Below are positions 21,128 to 31,695 of a DNA stretch of 64,000 bases, piece after piece. The stretch's first letter is position 1, and each line of letters begins with the position of its first letter. Position numbers and translations under genes: made by a program. This stretch comes from Sepioteuthis lessoniana. Its lineage: Eukaryota > Mollusca > Cephalopoda > Myopsida > Loliginidae. Below the pieces are notes generated by a model. The model was not told the origin of the DNA and searched no databases. It saw only the letters and a program-made list of their open reading frames with translations. The DNA lies in assembly GCA_963585895.1 (NCBI GenBank), contig CAUZXS010000224.1, positions 22,501 to 86,500 of the forward strand. The letters run 5' to 3'.

Positions 21128-21398
21128 GGAAAAAAAGTAAAAAAGGTGGCGTCTGTAGTCGAGGGTGACCAGAAGGCTCCCTTTTCAATAGCTACTACAC
21201 CGAAGTGTAGGGGGGCGCTACTCCTTTCCCTGGATTGCTCCACTTTACCCTTGATACGTACCTTATATCGCTGAGTGTTAAGCAAGGAGATATCAAGTAC
21301 CATTTTTAAAGGCTTTGGTATGACGTGACCTGGGGTTGAACCCAGGTCTCCTGGACCATTAATGAACACTCTACCCACTAGACCAATGAGCCATTTAT
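21128..21398 (-). repeat. SINE-C copy, full length
   Basis: Read on the minus strand it starts with a tRNA-like head ('ggctcattggtctagtgggtag', box B 'ctgggttcaacccc'), then 'gtcataccaaagcct', 'aaaatggtacttgatat' and 'ccttgcttaacact'. It ends 'ggtgtagtagctattgaaaag', 'ggagccttctggtcaccct', 'cgactacagac'. This gives a size of about 270 bp for the family. The head resembles a tRNA but the body does not fold as one. Confidence 0.8.
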
Positions 21399-21399
21399 T

Positions 21400-22140
21400 T
21401 ATGGTGGCCGGTTAGGATTAGGTTATAGTGTTCATTTTTGTTGACAAATATACTTTTAATTCTAATGAGAAGTAAAGGATTTATCGAGTAAACACTTTGG
21501 TTTAAGATTCGTTTATTTTTTTCTGTGACTTTTAACCTCTTTTTTTTCCATGATTTACTTTTTACCTGGATTCGAAAAATTAAGGTTAATATAAATTCAG
21601 GAAAACAAGAGGATTTTGTTGGAAAAGGCACTTCTGTTGTGCATTTTTATTTGTTTTGTTTGAAAACGACCATAATTTCTTTGTAAAACAACCTGAGCGT
21701 TAAAATAAGAAGCAAGGGAAATAATATGAAAGAGATACTAGTCAAAAATGAATAATAATTTACTATGCTTCATCTAAGGAATTCACAAAACTTAAGACTA
21801 TTACTACTAGTGCAAAGGCAAGAGAAATAAGATGAAAGAAACACTAGTCAAAAAGTTATGATAATTAACAAAGATTCATATAAAAAATTCAGACAACTAA
21901 AGAGAACTACAACGTGTAATAAGAAATGAAATGAAAGAAATACAAATAAGAAATGAACAATAATTGGCAGTGCATCATCAAAGAAATTTACACAACTTAA
22001 TGTAGAGAGGTAACTCTTTTAAAAAGAAGATTTAAAAATACTACATAAAAGTGATAGGAAATTAATAAACAGACAGACAGATAATTACAAAATTTAAAGT
22101 GTAATGCGGAAAAGGGAAAAATTAATTTAAAATAACATAG
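21400..22140. other. AT-rich spacer with diverged direct repeats
   Basis: From 21690 to 22000 the words 'caagggaaataatatgaaagagatac.agtcaaaaatga.taata' and 'aagaaatttacacaactt' recur at about 21710, 21820 and 21945, so a degraded tandem unit of about 110-120 bp is likely. No coding signal. Confidence 0.4.
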
Positions 22141-22159
22141 GAGCACATCTAAATCGTTT

Positions 22160-22420
22160 TATTATGGGGTTTCCTTTTGAGTTTAAATCCTGAACAAGGG
22201 TGTTTGCGTTTCACATATCGCTAATACCTTGGGAAATGCATGAATATAACTACTCTATCTCCAGCTTTAGGTAGATAGTAGGGCAGACTGAGCTCTTTAA
22301 CATAAGTATGGCAACTGGTCTAAAAGAATGAAAACATTGAATTCAGACCAGTTGTACACCTGGGGATGTATGGGCCCTGTCAGACTCTTCCTGCCTAAGA
22401 CAGGCTCCATGAGAAACGGC
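22160..22420 (+). repeat. SINE-A copy, degraded
   Basis: Box B 'gagtttaaatcctg' is present, as are 'gcgtttcacatatcgctaata', 'ccttgggaaatgcatgaat', 'ctccagctttaggtagatagta', 'gggcagactgagctcttta' and 'gaattcagaccagttgtaca'. Box A is eroded. Confidence 0.65.
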
Positions 22421-22599
22421 CCCATAACCAAACCAGGTCATGGGACGAGTAAGAGAATTAAGAAAAAACGAAAATAACATGTCTTGTAAAATAATGGACG
22501 ATGAGGAGCGAATTTCATGAGTACATGGATTTTAGTTTTTCGTCCGAATTAGCTCAGCAAGAATAAGTAAAAGAAATAATGTAAGACTTTCTACAGTTA

Positions 22600-22905
22600 T
22601 GGCCCCTTACCCATCACTTGATAAGAGCTTGCGTGATTGGTTATGACCATTGTCAGTGACCAATCAGAACTCACATAATATGCATTCATTAGGCTTAGTT
22701 TTGAGGCATATATACAATTGCATAGATCTTTCACTCTCTTTTGCTGCAACCGTCCAAGAAGGCATATTCTAGAAACCAGCCACTTCGGAGCCGTTGACTA
22801 CGTTTAAGTCGAAATTACAAGAGGGCTGAAAACAACAAGTGGCTATCAATCTACTAACTCAACACAAATAATTTGCGGGGTCGTTCTTATCGGCCCCGCA
22901 ACACG
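22600..22905 (+). promoter_or_regulatory. LTR-like block: CCAAT and TATA words and terminal GC hairpin
   Basis: Inverted CCAAT (ATTGG 22636-22640), CCAAT (22660-22664) and TATATA (22709-22714) are ordered as in a polymerase II promoter. At 22875-22899 GCGGGGTCG faces CGGCCCCGC across a 7-nt loop. The hairpin has close relatives at 61057-61084 and 63297-63324, both preceded by AATAAA. U3-R-U5 order in solo LTRs of one family would explain this, but no matching second LTR or internal region was found for this copy. Confidence 0.4.
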
Positions 22906-23114
22906 TAAACAGACGACACGAAAAACGAAAACCGCACTTTTCCACCCAGCAACAAGTTAATGGTCGTCAAACAGGAAAAAATGTGAAAAAAAAGATTCAG
23001 ATTTCAAGAAAAAGAAGAGAAAAAAAATCAGGCAAATTGTTTTTCTGTAGATATTAGTATTTTCGAATTAAACAATAACTTAGTTATTACTTAATAAAGA
23101 AAAGAAAAAAAATA

Positions 23115-23695
23115 AGATAATGACACAAATTGAATTACCATAACCAGAAAATCCGGCGAACACCTACGCACGACATAGACAGCTGTTTCGACATTATTAG
23201 GTCTTACCAGCAGTGTATACCGTGATCTCCACCACTGAAGATCGAACCAGCAACCACAGATTTCAATGCCGAAACTCTACAACTGAGCGACCAGTTCATA
23301 TCGCACACAAGTGACGCCAAATAAACTAGTCATAGTAATTACGCAGCCAATTAACCTAAATGTGTCTTGCAAGTTACATCCGTACTTTTTACAGAGGACA
23401 GGGTCACCTCCAGGGCCACGTCTTCCCAAGAGGATTAGAAATACACATCTGCGTAATTATTATGACCCCCAAGGGTAAGGATACAGATCTACATTTTCCT
23501 TTTTAAGTGGAGGAATTATATTGTGAATTAAATTACCATGACCAGAGATCATGGTATACACTCCTGATGAGACCTAATAAGGGCAAACCAGCTGTCCAGT
23601 GTTTCCGTATGTTGTGCGTAGGTGTTCGCCGGATTTTTTGGTCATGGTAATTCAATTCACAATATAATTCCTCTATTTAAAAAGGAAAATGAAGA
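23115..23695. mobile_element. Hammerhead-bearing inverted repeat cluster
   Basis: A left arm (about 23127-23235, minus) and right arm (about 23550-23660, plus) share, in reverse, 'aacacctacgcacgacat', 'acagctgt' and 'attaggtct'. Each carries a hammerhead-like core of a second type: stem II ACCTAATAA.G, then GAAAC, then palindromic stem III ACAGCTGT. The left copy keeps CGAAAC but has CTGGTAAG. The right copy keeps CTGATGAG but has lost the GAA. In addition 23493-23546 and 23634-23690 are reverse complements, so the right core sits in the loop of a second hairpin. The spacer (23240-23490) contains a tRNA-like head on the minus strand (23225-23300). Confidence 0.6.
23215..23300 (-). repeat. tRNA-like head inside the hammerhead cluster
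   Basis: On the minus strand a box-A-like 'tggtcgctcagttgtagagt' is followed by a box-B-like 'ggttcgatc'. The two are spaced as in a tRNA gene, but the rest does not complete a convincing cloverleaf. A SINE or tRNA-derived promoter is more likely than a functional tRNA. Confidence 0.4.
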
Positions 23696-24004
23696 TATGA
23701 CGTAAATTGATTGATCGATTGATTTTAACGGCATGTCAACCTGATTATTTTATGCCTAGAAGTTAGGAAATATCCTTCATTGTACATTATAGTGATTAGA
23801 AAAAATAAAATTAAAATGAGAATTAAATAAATCCAAGGTGTATCAGCTCCCAGAAACCTCTGACAGGAAGTAGGGACTGCACATGCCTGAAAGGCACTTA
23901 CCGGTGCTAAAAAGAAATCCGCTCTCACTTCAGCCTTACCTTTGATTCGAGACAGACTTTCTTTCTCTCGGCTGCTAGCAGGTAGTGCACGTGTCCTCCT
24001 AAGC

Positions 24005-24325
24005 CTTATACTTGGCGTAAGAACGTGTCTCCTTTAGCAGCAACCTATATTAAAGATAACAACTGGAAACGACCACATACTTTGAACTTATCAACCACCG
24101 AATGTGACTAGTACATTTTAACACCTAATTTGGGAAAAACGAGTTCTCAAATAATTCAGGAAGACATTCCTCGCTACCGAAAACAAAAAAATAAAATACA
24201 AATTTAAAAGGTATCTCCTATCTTCGTCTCCTTCTTTTTCTTCCTTTGCAGCCTTCACAAAAGAAGCCAACGAATTAAATGGGGTTGAAAATAAAATAAA
24301 TGAAGTCAAAAATATCTTCATAACC
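24005..24325 (+). repeat. Dispersed repeat family E, copy 2
   Basis: Collinear with 4605-4930: 'cttggcgtaagaacgtgtctcc', 'aacctatattaaagata', 'cttatcaaccaccgaatg', 'aatttaaaaggtatctcc', 'cctttgcagccttcaca' and 'gaagccaacgaattaaa'. Confidence 0.65.
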
Positions 24326-24334
24326 CCCTAAAAC

Positions 24335-24625
24335 ATTCATATTTACATGTTTGCGTATTTTCTTGAGAGGTCTTTTTTCCTTACGGTCTTATCTAATACA
24401 AATAATTTTTAAACAGATCTATTTGGCCCATAGATGGGACCCTAAAAGGTTCTACCACTCCGGGTCAGAGTGGGCTTGGGAGTAATAACAAGGAAGATGA
24501 ACTGGAGCCGCGACATTAGATACAGTTTAATATCATAACCAGTAGGTATTTTTACGGGAAGAGGTCTTACCTCTCTACTGGGAAAAAAGTCGGCATATTC
24601 TTAGAATCCACCGCAAAGAGGACAT
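24335..24625 (+). repeat. Rep-1 copy
   Basis: 'attcatatttacatgttt', 'tcttatctaatacaaataatttttaaacagatctatt', 'gatgggaccctaaaaggttctacc', 'gggtcagagtggg' and 'cctctctactggga' occur in the family order. (These words overlap and are quoted as separate landmarks.). Confidence 0.7.
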
Positions 24626-24699
24626 AAATTCTGACTATTTTATCTTATTTAATACGTTTGGAATTTTTTTAAATTGAGGAAAAAAAAGTTAAATTTTCG

Positions 24700-25190
24700 G
24701 ATCGAGGTCTCCAGCGCATAAACTCCTCGTTGTTTAGAGATGCTTTTGTTTTGAACAAATCCTGGAAGGAGTACCTTACAAAACAGCAACTGTATGGCCA
24801 CTTACCTCCCATCTCAAAAACCATCCAAGAAAGACGAGCAAGACATGCTGGGTACTGCTGGTGAAGCAAAGACGAACTCATATGCGACGTTCTCTCTTGA
24901 GTGCTTCAGGTGGGGGTAATGGTTAACAAGTTAGACTAGCAAACCTTCACGAATGAGTTCGAGTCTCATTGGGTACCTCATTCATACAGCCTTGTTCTAC
25001 GTTTAAGTAAAAATCTTAGTAAATTACTAAGCGACGTTCTCCCGTGGACTCTTACAAATGGAAACACCAGTGTTGGCCGACAAACAAAAACTTTCATTGA
25101 CCATATCTATTCAGACACTAGATGCCGTCTCGAAAACTTCGCAAGTATAACAACCTATAGTGACGGATGGTAATGAGGATGATGAGGAGG
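24700..25190 (+). pseudogene. RTE-like ORF2 C-terminal segment split by a SINE
   Basis: The plus strand reads LNKSWKEYLTKQQLYGHLPP, then ISKTIQERRARHAGYCW, then KDEL and CDVL. After an insertion it resumes with SDVLPWTL, VGRQTKTFIDHI and LQVTTYSDGW-like words. This is the same C-terminal segment as at 12430-12830, ending near (GATGA)n at 25172-25190. Frameshifts are present. The two halves flank a small SINE with an 11-bp duplication. Confidence 0.7.
24895..25027 (+). mobile_element. Short tRNA-headed SINE (SINE-D) insertion
   Basis: 'gcgacgttctc' at about 24884-24894 is repeated at about 25028-25038. In between is a 133-bp unit with box-A-like 'gtgggggtaatggttaac' (the upstream base differs) and box-B 'gagttcgagtct'. 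It ends 'aatcttagtaaattacta'. Its tail is unlike SINE-A, -B or -C and it lacks their central domain. Confidence 0.7.
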
Positions 25191-26680
25191 AAATCTCTTG
25201 TGGTTAGTGTTATCATAATGAAGATCTTGTCGAAAATTAGACTTTAACTTTTCTTTTATCAAATGCAGCAGTTTTCAGCCTCTTTTCCCAACTTTTCAAG
25301 CGTAGAAGTTCAGTAATTTCAAGTGATTGTCACTTGTAGCAAACCATTTTGTTGATATTGTTTTCTAGCTGATCATTTTTCCACTGCTTGCCATGTGAAA
25401 AAGTTATTAGATTGGTTGGTACAAGAGAAGATATTTCGTCTAGTCCCCATTCAACAAGGACCAATATTAACATTAGTATATTTATGATAAACCAACACTG
25501 AATAAACGGAAGGAAAAACAAGATAAATTAATTTACACAGAAACATTTAATACATTTACAAAATACCTACAAGAATCATTGACAATAATACACAATCGTG
25601 TCTGAACAACACATATTGATTTATGAGCAAGTAGTATGTAAAAGGGATATAAAAACAGGTAAAAGGCTGACTTGATGATGACAATAAAAAGGTCAGAGCT
25701 ATATTTGCTTTATTACTCAATGGCAAAAAAGGAGACAAAGTCTCCACTGTTCAAAGAATAGAGACAAAAGAGGAAAAGAATGGATTTCTAGGACTTTCAT
25801 TTAACATTCTGCGCGGCGAAAACGGACACGTTCACTTTCCAAGAAGAGCAATAATTCATTGTCTCCTTGCACAAAAACAGCAGTATATGAAAGGGGTAGA
25901 AAACGGTGAAGTTTTACTTGATGAAAACCCTAGCCGAAAGAAGAGACAACATCTTCACTGTTCAAATAGAGGCAAAAGAGGAACGGAATGGTTTCTAGGA
26001 CTGTCATGTGACCATCCACAGGGCCACTTCGCAGACAGACAACTACTGGGAGACATTTTTTCGACTCTTCTTTTCGTCTTCTTCTCGACTCAAAATCCAT
26101 TCCAATATTTCAGAGGTAAAGACAGGAAAAATCGGGGTTGCATTGGTATGCGATCTACATAGCCAAAGTGATTTACACGAGGAGTCAAATTCTACTTTGC
26201 TATGCGATCTACAGGTTTCATTTATTTACTATGGTTTAAACAAAATATTCAGCATAAACATATATTTGTTTACAAAAAACCATTACCATTTATACATAAA
26301 TCTTTTTTTTGAATAATCTAAAATTTTATACATTTATTCATTCAAAAAATCTAAAATGAAGCAAATTTTAAACAAATGAACTTATTTTATTGGTTGATCG
26401 AACGAACATCAGCTTGAAAAGCAAGAAATAGATCGTCAGAGTTTTTTCTCCACCACTGCGATAACATGGTACAAAATCTTTTGCATCTAAAAGGCTATTT
26501 CTTTGTAAAAATACAATTGCTTTCATCTTGTGTTTGATCTCATTGTAAACAACTTCAGCTAACATCTTCAGGGTTCTTTTGATGTTCTGATGCCAATTAG
26601 CTGGTGCAAATCACGGAAGGGTCAACGGGTCGGCAATCACAGATGCGGTATATTACATTATTTTGTCCCTTCAAATACCC
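25190..26680. other. Unassigned region with a ~235-bp spaced duplication
   Basis: Segments about 25635-25800 and 25870-26015 share the ordered words 'gtatgtaaaaggg/gtatatgaaaggg', 'ctccactgttcaaa/cttcactgttcaaa', 'agaggcaaaagagga' variants and 'atttctaggact.tcat'. They are a diverged direct duplication. The 91- and 102-codon frames at 25887-26316 lie in it and match no family I know. Minus-strand frames at 25330-25521 and 26368-26565 are also unassigned. I see no splice-supported gene. Confidence 0.4.
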
Positions 26681-26682
26681 TT

Positions 26683-26850
26683 TTCTGCTCAGCACCGAAT
26701 ACCCATTAACTATAGGAATAATAGATGGATTCATTCCTTTCACAAGAGCATTAGTGGTTTAACCAAAACTTAAGAATCTTGTTTGCCCAACTATTTATCC
26801 ATAGCTGGAGGAATAACTGATGGATTCATGTCTTTCTCAAATATTCGCTT
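26683..26850 (-). repeat. Two partial SINE-A centres
   Basis: 'gcactaatgctcttgtgaaagg' and 'ctccagctatgg.taaatagt' type words occur twice in reverse (about 26700-26760 and 26780-26845). They are two abutting truncated copies. Confidence 0.45.
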
Positions 26851-26858
26851 ACAAATCC

Positions 26859-26861
<3 letters not shown>

Positions 26862-26918
<57 letters not shown>

Positions 26919-26955
26919 CACATGCGCGTGTATATATATATATATATATATATAT
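26862..26955. repeat. Compound TA-TG-CG-TA microsatellite
   Basis: A TA run leads into about 35 bp of TG, then a short CG-rich centre and a second TA run. The two TA ends can pair, so the block is quasi-palindromic. Frames across it are cysteine/valine or histidine/threonine runs only. Confidence 0.85.
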
Positions 26956-27129
26956 AGGATTTGGTATTAAATTACCCACAAGGGTTGATCCGCAATAAAA
27001 CCACCAACCAACCCAGTGAATTTTTCCATGAAATTGGCAATTTTCTTAGCATATTGATGTACTTTTTTTTGAAAATCAATTACTCTCTTCAAAAGAAACG
27101 ATAAAACTATCAGTCAGTACATCAATATG

Positions 27130-27157
27130 CTAATATATATATATATATATATACATA

Positions 27158-27205
<48 letters not shown>
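27130..27205. repeat. (TA)n(TG)n(TA)n outside the left arm
   Basis: This microsatellite ends exactly where the left inverted arm of the 9.7-kb element begins (about 27206), as at 16050 outside another hammerhead arm. Confidence 0.8.
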
Positions 27206-27206
<1 letters not shown>

Positions 27207-27727
27207 TGCATAAAAATTAAGATAAAAAAATCAATCCTTTGGTGTCATTATAAATTTATTTCAGATCTATGATGACCCTCATCAGGTGGTGAAAGGAAAA
27301 TACTGTTTAGTATTTGAATATTATTTGGGTATGATTTTTTTTACTTCCGGCGAGAAGAGAATTTTAAAAAAATCTTTAATTAATTTTTTTTTTTCATTTT
27401 TTAATTAAAAAATTCTAATGGTGGAAATATCATTACATCAGATATAATGTTTATACATTCCTCTTTAAAAAAAATCGTTACCCTTTATTTAAATATTACT
27501 GAAATTAAAAAAAAACGTGAATACTGAAAATTTAAAAAAAAACCTGAATCAGGGAAATTTTAATCGTGACTTGCGACTCAAAACTAGAAAATAAAATATG
27601 AATTCATAATTTCGTTGAAATTATTATGTATTATGAATATTAGATGATATAATCTATGTTGTCAGAAAGTAATAAATCAATGCTATTATTAATTTACAAA
27701 AATTACATTTCTAATTTGGAAACATAT
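27206..27727 (-). repeat. Left inverted arm of the 9.7-kb element
   Basis: About 520 bp. It includes an outward-reading hammerhead-like core (27244-27285), a conserved 'ttccggcgagaag' block and AT-rich text. At its inner end are the last codons of the RT reading frame, so the arm overlaps coding sequence. Confidence 0.8.
27244..27290 (-). ncRNA. Hammerhead-like motif, left arm, stem I broken
   Basis: On the minus strand: CTGATGA (27285-27279), stem II GGTC/GATC with a G-U pair, GAAA (27262-27259), palindromic stem III ATAAATTTAT (27259-27250), cleavage nucleotide A (27249) and ATGAC (27248-27244). The 5' strand of stem I reads CACCAC instead of a complement to ATGAC, so this copy should not fold properly. 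Confidence 0.5.
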
Positions 27728-28579
27728 TATATCAATATTAATTCTATGATTTCCTAGACTATTGTCCCTATCGTTGTGATGTCTTTTAGTTTCTATGTAC
27801 TTAAGTTCATTTTTATTGCCACTGTTATGTATGGCTCCATTATAAAATTCTTTGTGATTATTAAATATGTTTTTTGAAGATGATAATCTATTTATTTTAA
27901 TATTAATCGCATTAGGAATTTGTTTAACTATGGATGCAGGGTGGTTAGAACTAACATTAATATATGTTAGTATAGTATTAGTCTTACTAAATGGTTTATA
28001 AGAATTGTCATTCAAATTGAGGGTAACGTATAAAAAATTGACTATTCTTTTTAAATTTTTAACCTCGTATATTTAAAAGCTCAAATGACTTTCTTTTGTA
28101 TTTCAGATGTTAGGGGTTCATTACTATTAGGGATGGAAATTAATCCCTCATCTCTATAAATGCCGATGGTATTTAAATTTATGAATCTCCCTCGTGTATC
28201 TAAAATGTATATCCCTACTAGGTCTGCAATTAGGGCAAGTCGAATGACCCCATCGTAATGTCAAAATTATCTGTCATTGTCTTTTCCGATGTAGTGTCAT
28301 TATTAATTAGTATAGATTTCCTATATGCTAATATAATATCGAATTCTTTCTGAGTTATATCTGTATAATTCTTAGGTAAATTGATACTTAGTTATAACAA
28401 TTCTTTAGTTTAGATGGGTAAAAATCTATAATGTCAAATTGTATATAGGTAGTATTTCTCTTGTGTCTGATATTTTAAAACCATTTTATAGTGTCTAATG
28501 AGTTCTTCCACGGAATATATCTCGAATTTTCCTATACTATTGTGACAATATTTTGCATCAATTTTTTTAAAATATTAAT
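27689..28579 (-). pseudogene. Reverse transcriptase, C-terminal half (element body)
   Basis: Read from 28579 down: NSLDTIKWF, TYIQFDIIDFYPS (RT motif A; the aspartate of FDIIDFYPS is present), then a degraded middle with GSFDLP-like text. The stretch 28015-27689 contains NTILTYINVSSNHPASIVKQ and PNAINIKINRLSS. I recall these words from a family of animal RT proteins that often end in a GIY-YIG nuclease. Here the frame stops inside the left arm before any such domain. Many stops and shifts are present. The N-terminal half lies at 32568-33150, separated by a gypsy insertion. Confidence 0.65.
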
Positions 28580-28584
28580 CCTAG
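28580..28584 (-). repeat. Target-site duplication of gypsy element 1 (left)
   Basis: CCTAG here and at 32563-32567 bracket the gypsy element. Joining the two flanks restores the RT reading order across the site. Confidence 0.85.
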
Positions 28585-28681
28585 TGTTGTACCTTGTGTG
28601 TCAAGCCTCGTGATTTCTCGGATCCAAGTGTCCGAGGTTTGCAATATTTATTCAGGTGTCTCATTTGCATACTATTCTACA
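28585..28681 (-). repeat. 3' LTR of gypsy element 1
   Basis: Shares with the other end the ordered words 'tgatttctcggatccaagtg', 'ggtttgc', 'tttattc.ggtgt.tcatt' and 'tgcata'. Length 97 bp, with TG...CA ends in both directions. This is unusually short for an LTR. Confidence 0.75.
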
Positions 28682-28936
28682 CATCCCTGAAACTGCGAGG
28701 TTTGATGCCCTTATTTGGTCCATCACTTCTTCTGACTACTCTGGAAGGTCTATGCCACTTCTGCATTTGTCTTTCTTCTGTCCTTTTCAATGGACACATC
28801 GGTCTATCTTCATCATCTAAATCTGTTACGTCATTCCCACGTTCCTCCATGTTTTGTTCTGTTTCATTTTCCTCTTCTTCAGTTTCCTCGAGTTCCTCCC
28901 CCTACATCTTCAGGCTCGAACCTGGCTCTAAATTGA

Positions 28937-29575
28937 TCAGCATATTGGCTGCCCACTTTTTTCTAGTACAGCAATGTTCTGTCCTTTTTGTAGAATGAAC
29001 TTCGCTCTCTCTGGTTTTGCTTCCTTATTTCTTTTATACCAAACTTTCTCCTCTGTGGCAAATGGCATGGTTATTGGGACTATAATCTGCCTGCCTATTA
29101 ATGCTGATGGGCTTTGCTTTCTATACGCATCAGGAACCGTTCGATAACTTAAGTGTAAATTAGGGATGTATGCTTCAATATTCTGGTTAAAAAGGGAAAA
29201 CGCCTTTAAACCCATTTTTACAGTTTGGACTATCCTTTCCGCTATACCGTTTGACTGGGGGTGATATGGAGATGTTTTGTATAGCATACGCCCTATTTCC
29301 CTTAACCACAACACTAAACTTTCATCACAGAATTCCGATGCGTTGTCCGTGACAATGGTCTTAGGTACCCGTTTCTTGCAAATATTGTTCTCAATATTTG
29401 TCTTCCAGCAGTAGATTTCCTTTCTCTCACCTTTATTACTTCCGACCAACCCAAGAAGGAATCTACGAAGATCAAGAAAAAACCAATGTTTCGAATATGC
29501 GCATGGTCCATATGGGCCTGTCCATGGCACCTCCTCAGGCCACATATGTATTTTGGTTTGTTTAAATGTTTTCAT
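28937..29575 (-). pseudogene. Gypsy 1 integrase
   Basis: The frame carries the second catalytic aspartate in KTIVTDNASEFCD and the catalytic glutamate in HPQSNGIAERIVQTVK, the D-E part of the DD35E triad. YRTVPDAYRKQSPSALI typical of the integrase C-terminal core follows. A second frame at 29314-29511 covers the stretch with the first aspartate region (HIRNIGFFLIFVDSFLGWSE), so a frameshift separates it. The zinc-finger N-terminus is in the broken region around 29600-29880. The copy is inactive. Confidence 0.85.
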
Positions 29576-29811
29576 CTCCGTATATTTAGCGCATCTTCTT
29601 ATGTGTTCCTCAACATCTTTACAATACCCTGGCCATCAGCCCCCTAATCTCAATTTTCTTTGCGTCGCAGCGACTCCGCCATGGATATCGTCGTGCACAC
29701 TTTTAGTTACGTCCTTCCCTAAAACTTGGGGCGGCACTATTGCGCCTGCACTAAATATAACGCCCCTCTCTACCGTTAATTTATGTCGTGCTTCTTTGAA
29801 AGGTCTCTCCG

Positions 29812-30753
29812 CTATAGCACATTCTTTCTTATGTGGGTCTCGTTGAGTGTTTTGCGAGATAGTACGTCCGTCTCCACCCATTGTATAATTCTATCCTCCG
29901 AATTTTCATGTTCCTCTCCATTTTCACTCAGAAATCTTATCCTGGATAGTGCGTCCACATGTGAGATGCTGTTTCCCTTAACATAGATAATGTCAAGATC
30001 AAATACCATGATTTTGATTGCCCACCTTAAACTTCTTGACGATGTTAGTCGGGTTAACTCCTTCCTCGGATTGAATAAGAATTTTAGTGACTTGTGGTCT
30101 GATTTTAAGAACTTTTTGCCACACAAAAAATTCTGTGCACTCTCCATACTCCAAGCTATGGCTAATCCTTCCTTTTCAATGTTAGAATAATTGGATTCTG
30201 CTGACGAGAGCTTTCTAGACTGATACATGATTGGATGACCCTCTTGAGATACAACTGCTGCTATGACACGTTCTCTTGCGTCAGTTGTTAAGGTAACCTC
30301 TTTTTTAGGGTCGAAAATTTTTATTACCGGTTTACTCGTCAAGGCCTTCTTTGATGCTTCGAAAGGTTTATTTTGCTTCTGCGTCCATGTAAATTCTACG
30401 TGTTTTTTTTTTTCACGCATTTCAGCAAATGGTTCAATAAGCTCACTATATCTAGGAAGATACCTGTTGTAGAAATTAATTAATTCCAAGAAGGATTCCA
30501 ATTCTTTCTTGTTCGTAGGCTTTTCCGTTTTCGCAATTTTATTGGTTCGCCTTTCGTCAGGAGATATTCCTTCTCTAGATATTTGATATCCTAGATAAGA
30601 TATTTTTTCACAGTCTAATTTGTATTTGTCTCTATTTATTATCATACCTTCATGTTTTAATCTCCGTAGGACTTGTTCTGTTTTATTCTTTAATTCCTCT
30701 CTGGTGCGGGCTGCCAGACATATATCGTCTTGATATATTCTTATGTTGTCCAC
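29812..30753 (-). pseudogene. Gypsy 1 RT end, RNase H
   Basis: The 313-codon frame begins at RT motif C, present as IYQDDICLAART, where YxDD is the catalytic pair. The RT thumb follows (KLDCEKISYLGYQISREGIS). RNase H is recognisable by VTLTTDARERVIAAVVSQ, GHPIMYQSRKLSSAESNY and KSDHKSLKFLF. It ends with NSISHVDALSRI, the usual boundary before integrase. The RNase H region looks largely intact. It continues from broken RT sequence at 30760-31340. Confidence 0.85.
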
Positions 30754-31340
30754 TTTTCCTTATAAGATTTTTTCGATGGCTCTTTGAAAAACATGACTAT
30801 CAGTTTTAATTCCAAACGGCAAGCGAGACCATCTCAATAATCCCATGGTTGTGTTCAATGTGGTAATTTCTTTAAACTTGTCTATTTTGATCTGGTTGTA
30901 GGCCGACTTTAAATCGATTTTCGCAAAGTGTTTCGTATTTGTGAGTTCGTGACTGGCGGTTTCGATATTCAGTAAGGAAACGAATCCGAACTTATCGGGT
31001 GGTTGACGCCAATTTTGTTGTCATCGCATATTCTAATATCCCCCATCGGTCTTTTTTAATGGCGACTATTGGTGACGTCCAATCGCTTCCCCAATGAGTG
31101 ACTTTTTTCCAAAATACCCAGCTGAATCATTTTTTTTTAGCTTTCACACATCTATAGGTAAAATGTATATGGGTAATCGTCTTGCTTGGATACATCTAGG
31201 ATGGTAGTTCTCTTTCAAGCGAATGTTTGCTTCAAAACCCTTAAGTAATCTTATTTCTTGTTCTTCCAAATTCATAGAATTAACTAATTTCGATGATTCA
31301 TCTATACCTGGCAGCCTATGGTCTTTAGTACATGCCACGA
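30754..31340 (-). pseudogene. Gypsy 1 RT N-terminal part
   Basis: Read from 31340 down: a piece with HRLPGIDESS and EANIRLKENYHPRCI, then shifts, then words matching 'AIVAIKKDRWG', 'FAKIDLKSAYNQI' and 'PFGIKTDSHVFQRAIEKI' type RT motifs spread over frames. Several single-base breaks are implied by frame changes. No protease or gag is visible upstream. Confidence 0.65.
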
Positions 31341-31444
31341 AGGGAAGGGCACGGCAAGTGGCATGGATGACAGTAATGTGGGTTCAAGATCTTCAGAAAA
31401 AAGGAGGAGCTGGAGAGGAGTTGTGGTGATAAAAAGAATTGGGG

Positions 31445-31695
31445 GAGGGGGAGATCTTGACATACATTGTACAACTAACTAGGGGATAAAAAAGGTGGAC
31501 AAAAAACCTACGAACCAAGGGTGAGGTCCCGAAGGACCTGGACCATCATCGCCATGCGCAGGAAGAGGAGGGAAGGATGACTCCAACGTTGCTCCCTTTC
31601 GTACGACCTGGCTCGCTGTATGCACTCACCTTTTGTCGAATGTTATGTGGTTCAAGCGTTTTCTATCGCATCTGATTTTGACTCTAAGTTGATGC
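31445..31695 (-). other. LINE 3' sequence within gypsy 1
   Basis: Non-coding, GC-richer sequence directly downstream (minus strand) of the LINE C-terminal domain, containing 'aggtcccgaaggacct', a short hairpin. Likely the 3' untranslated end of that LINE; the exact junction with gypsy pol near 31345 is unclear. Confidence 0.4.

Noticed and set aside
24905..24980. Possible tRNA gene in the RTE fragment
   Set aside because: It is the head of a short SINE bounded by an 11-bp target duplication.
25330..25521. Minus-strand 63-codon frame as the last exon of a host gene
   Set aside because: An AG before the open part could be an acceptor, but no protein family or upstream exon supports it.
25887..26316. 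Overlapping 91- and 102-codon frames
   Set aside because: They lie in a diverged duplication (25635-25800 against 25870-26015) where the other copy does not keep the frame.
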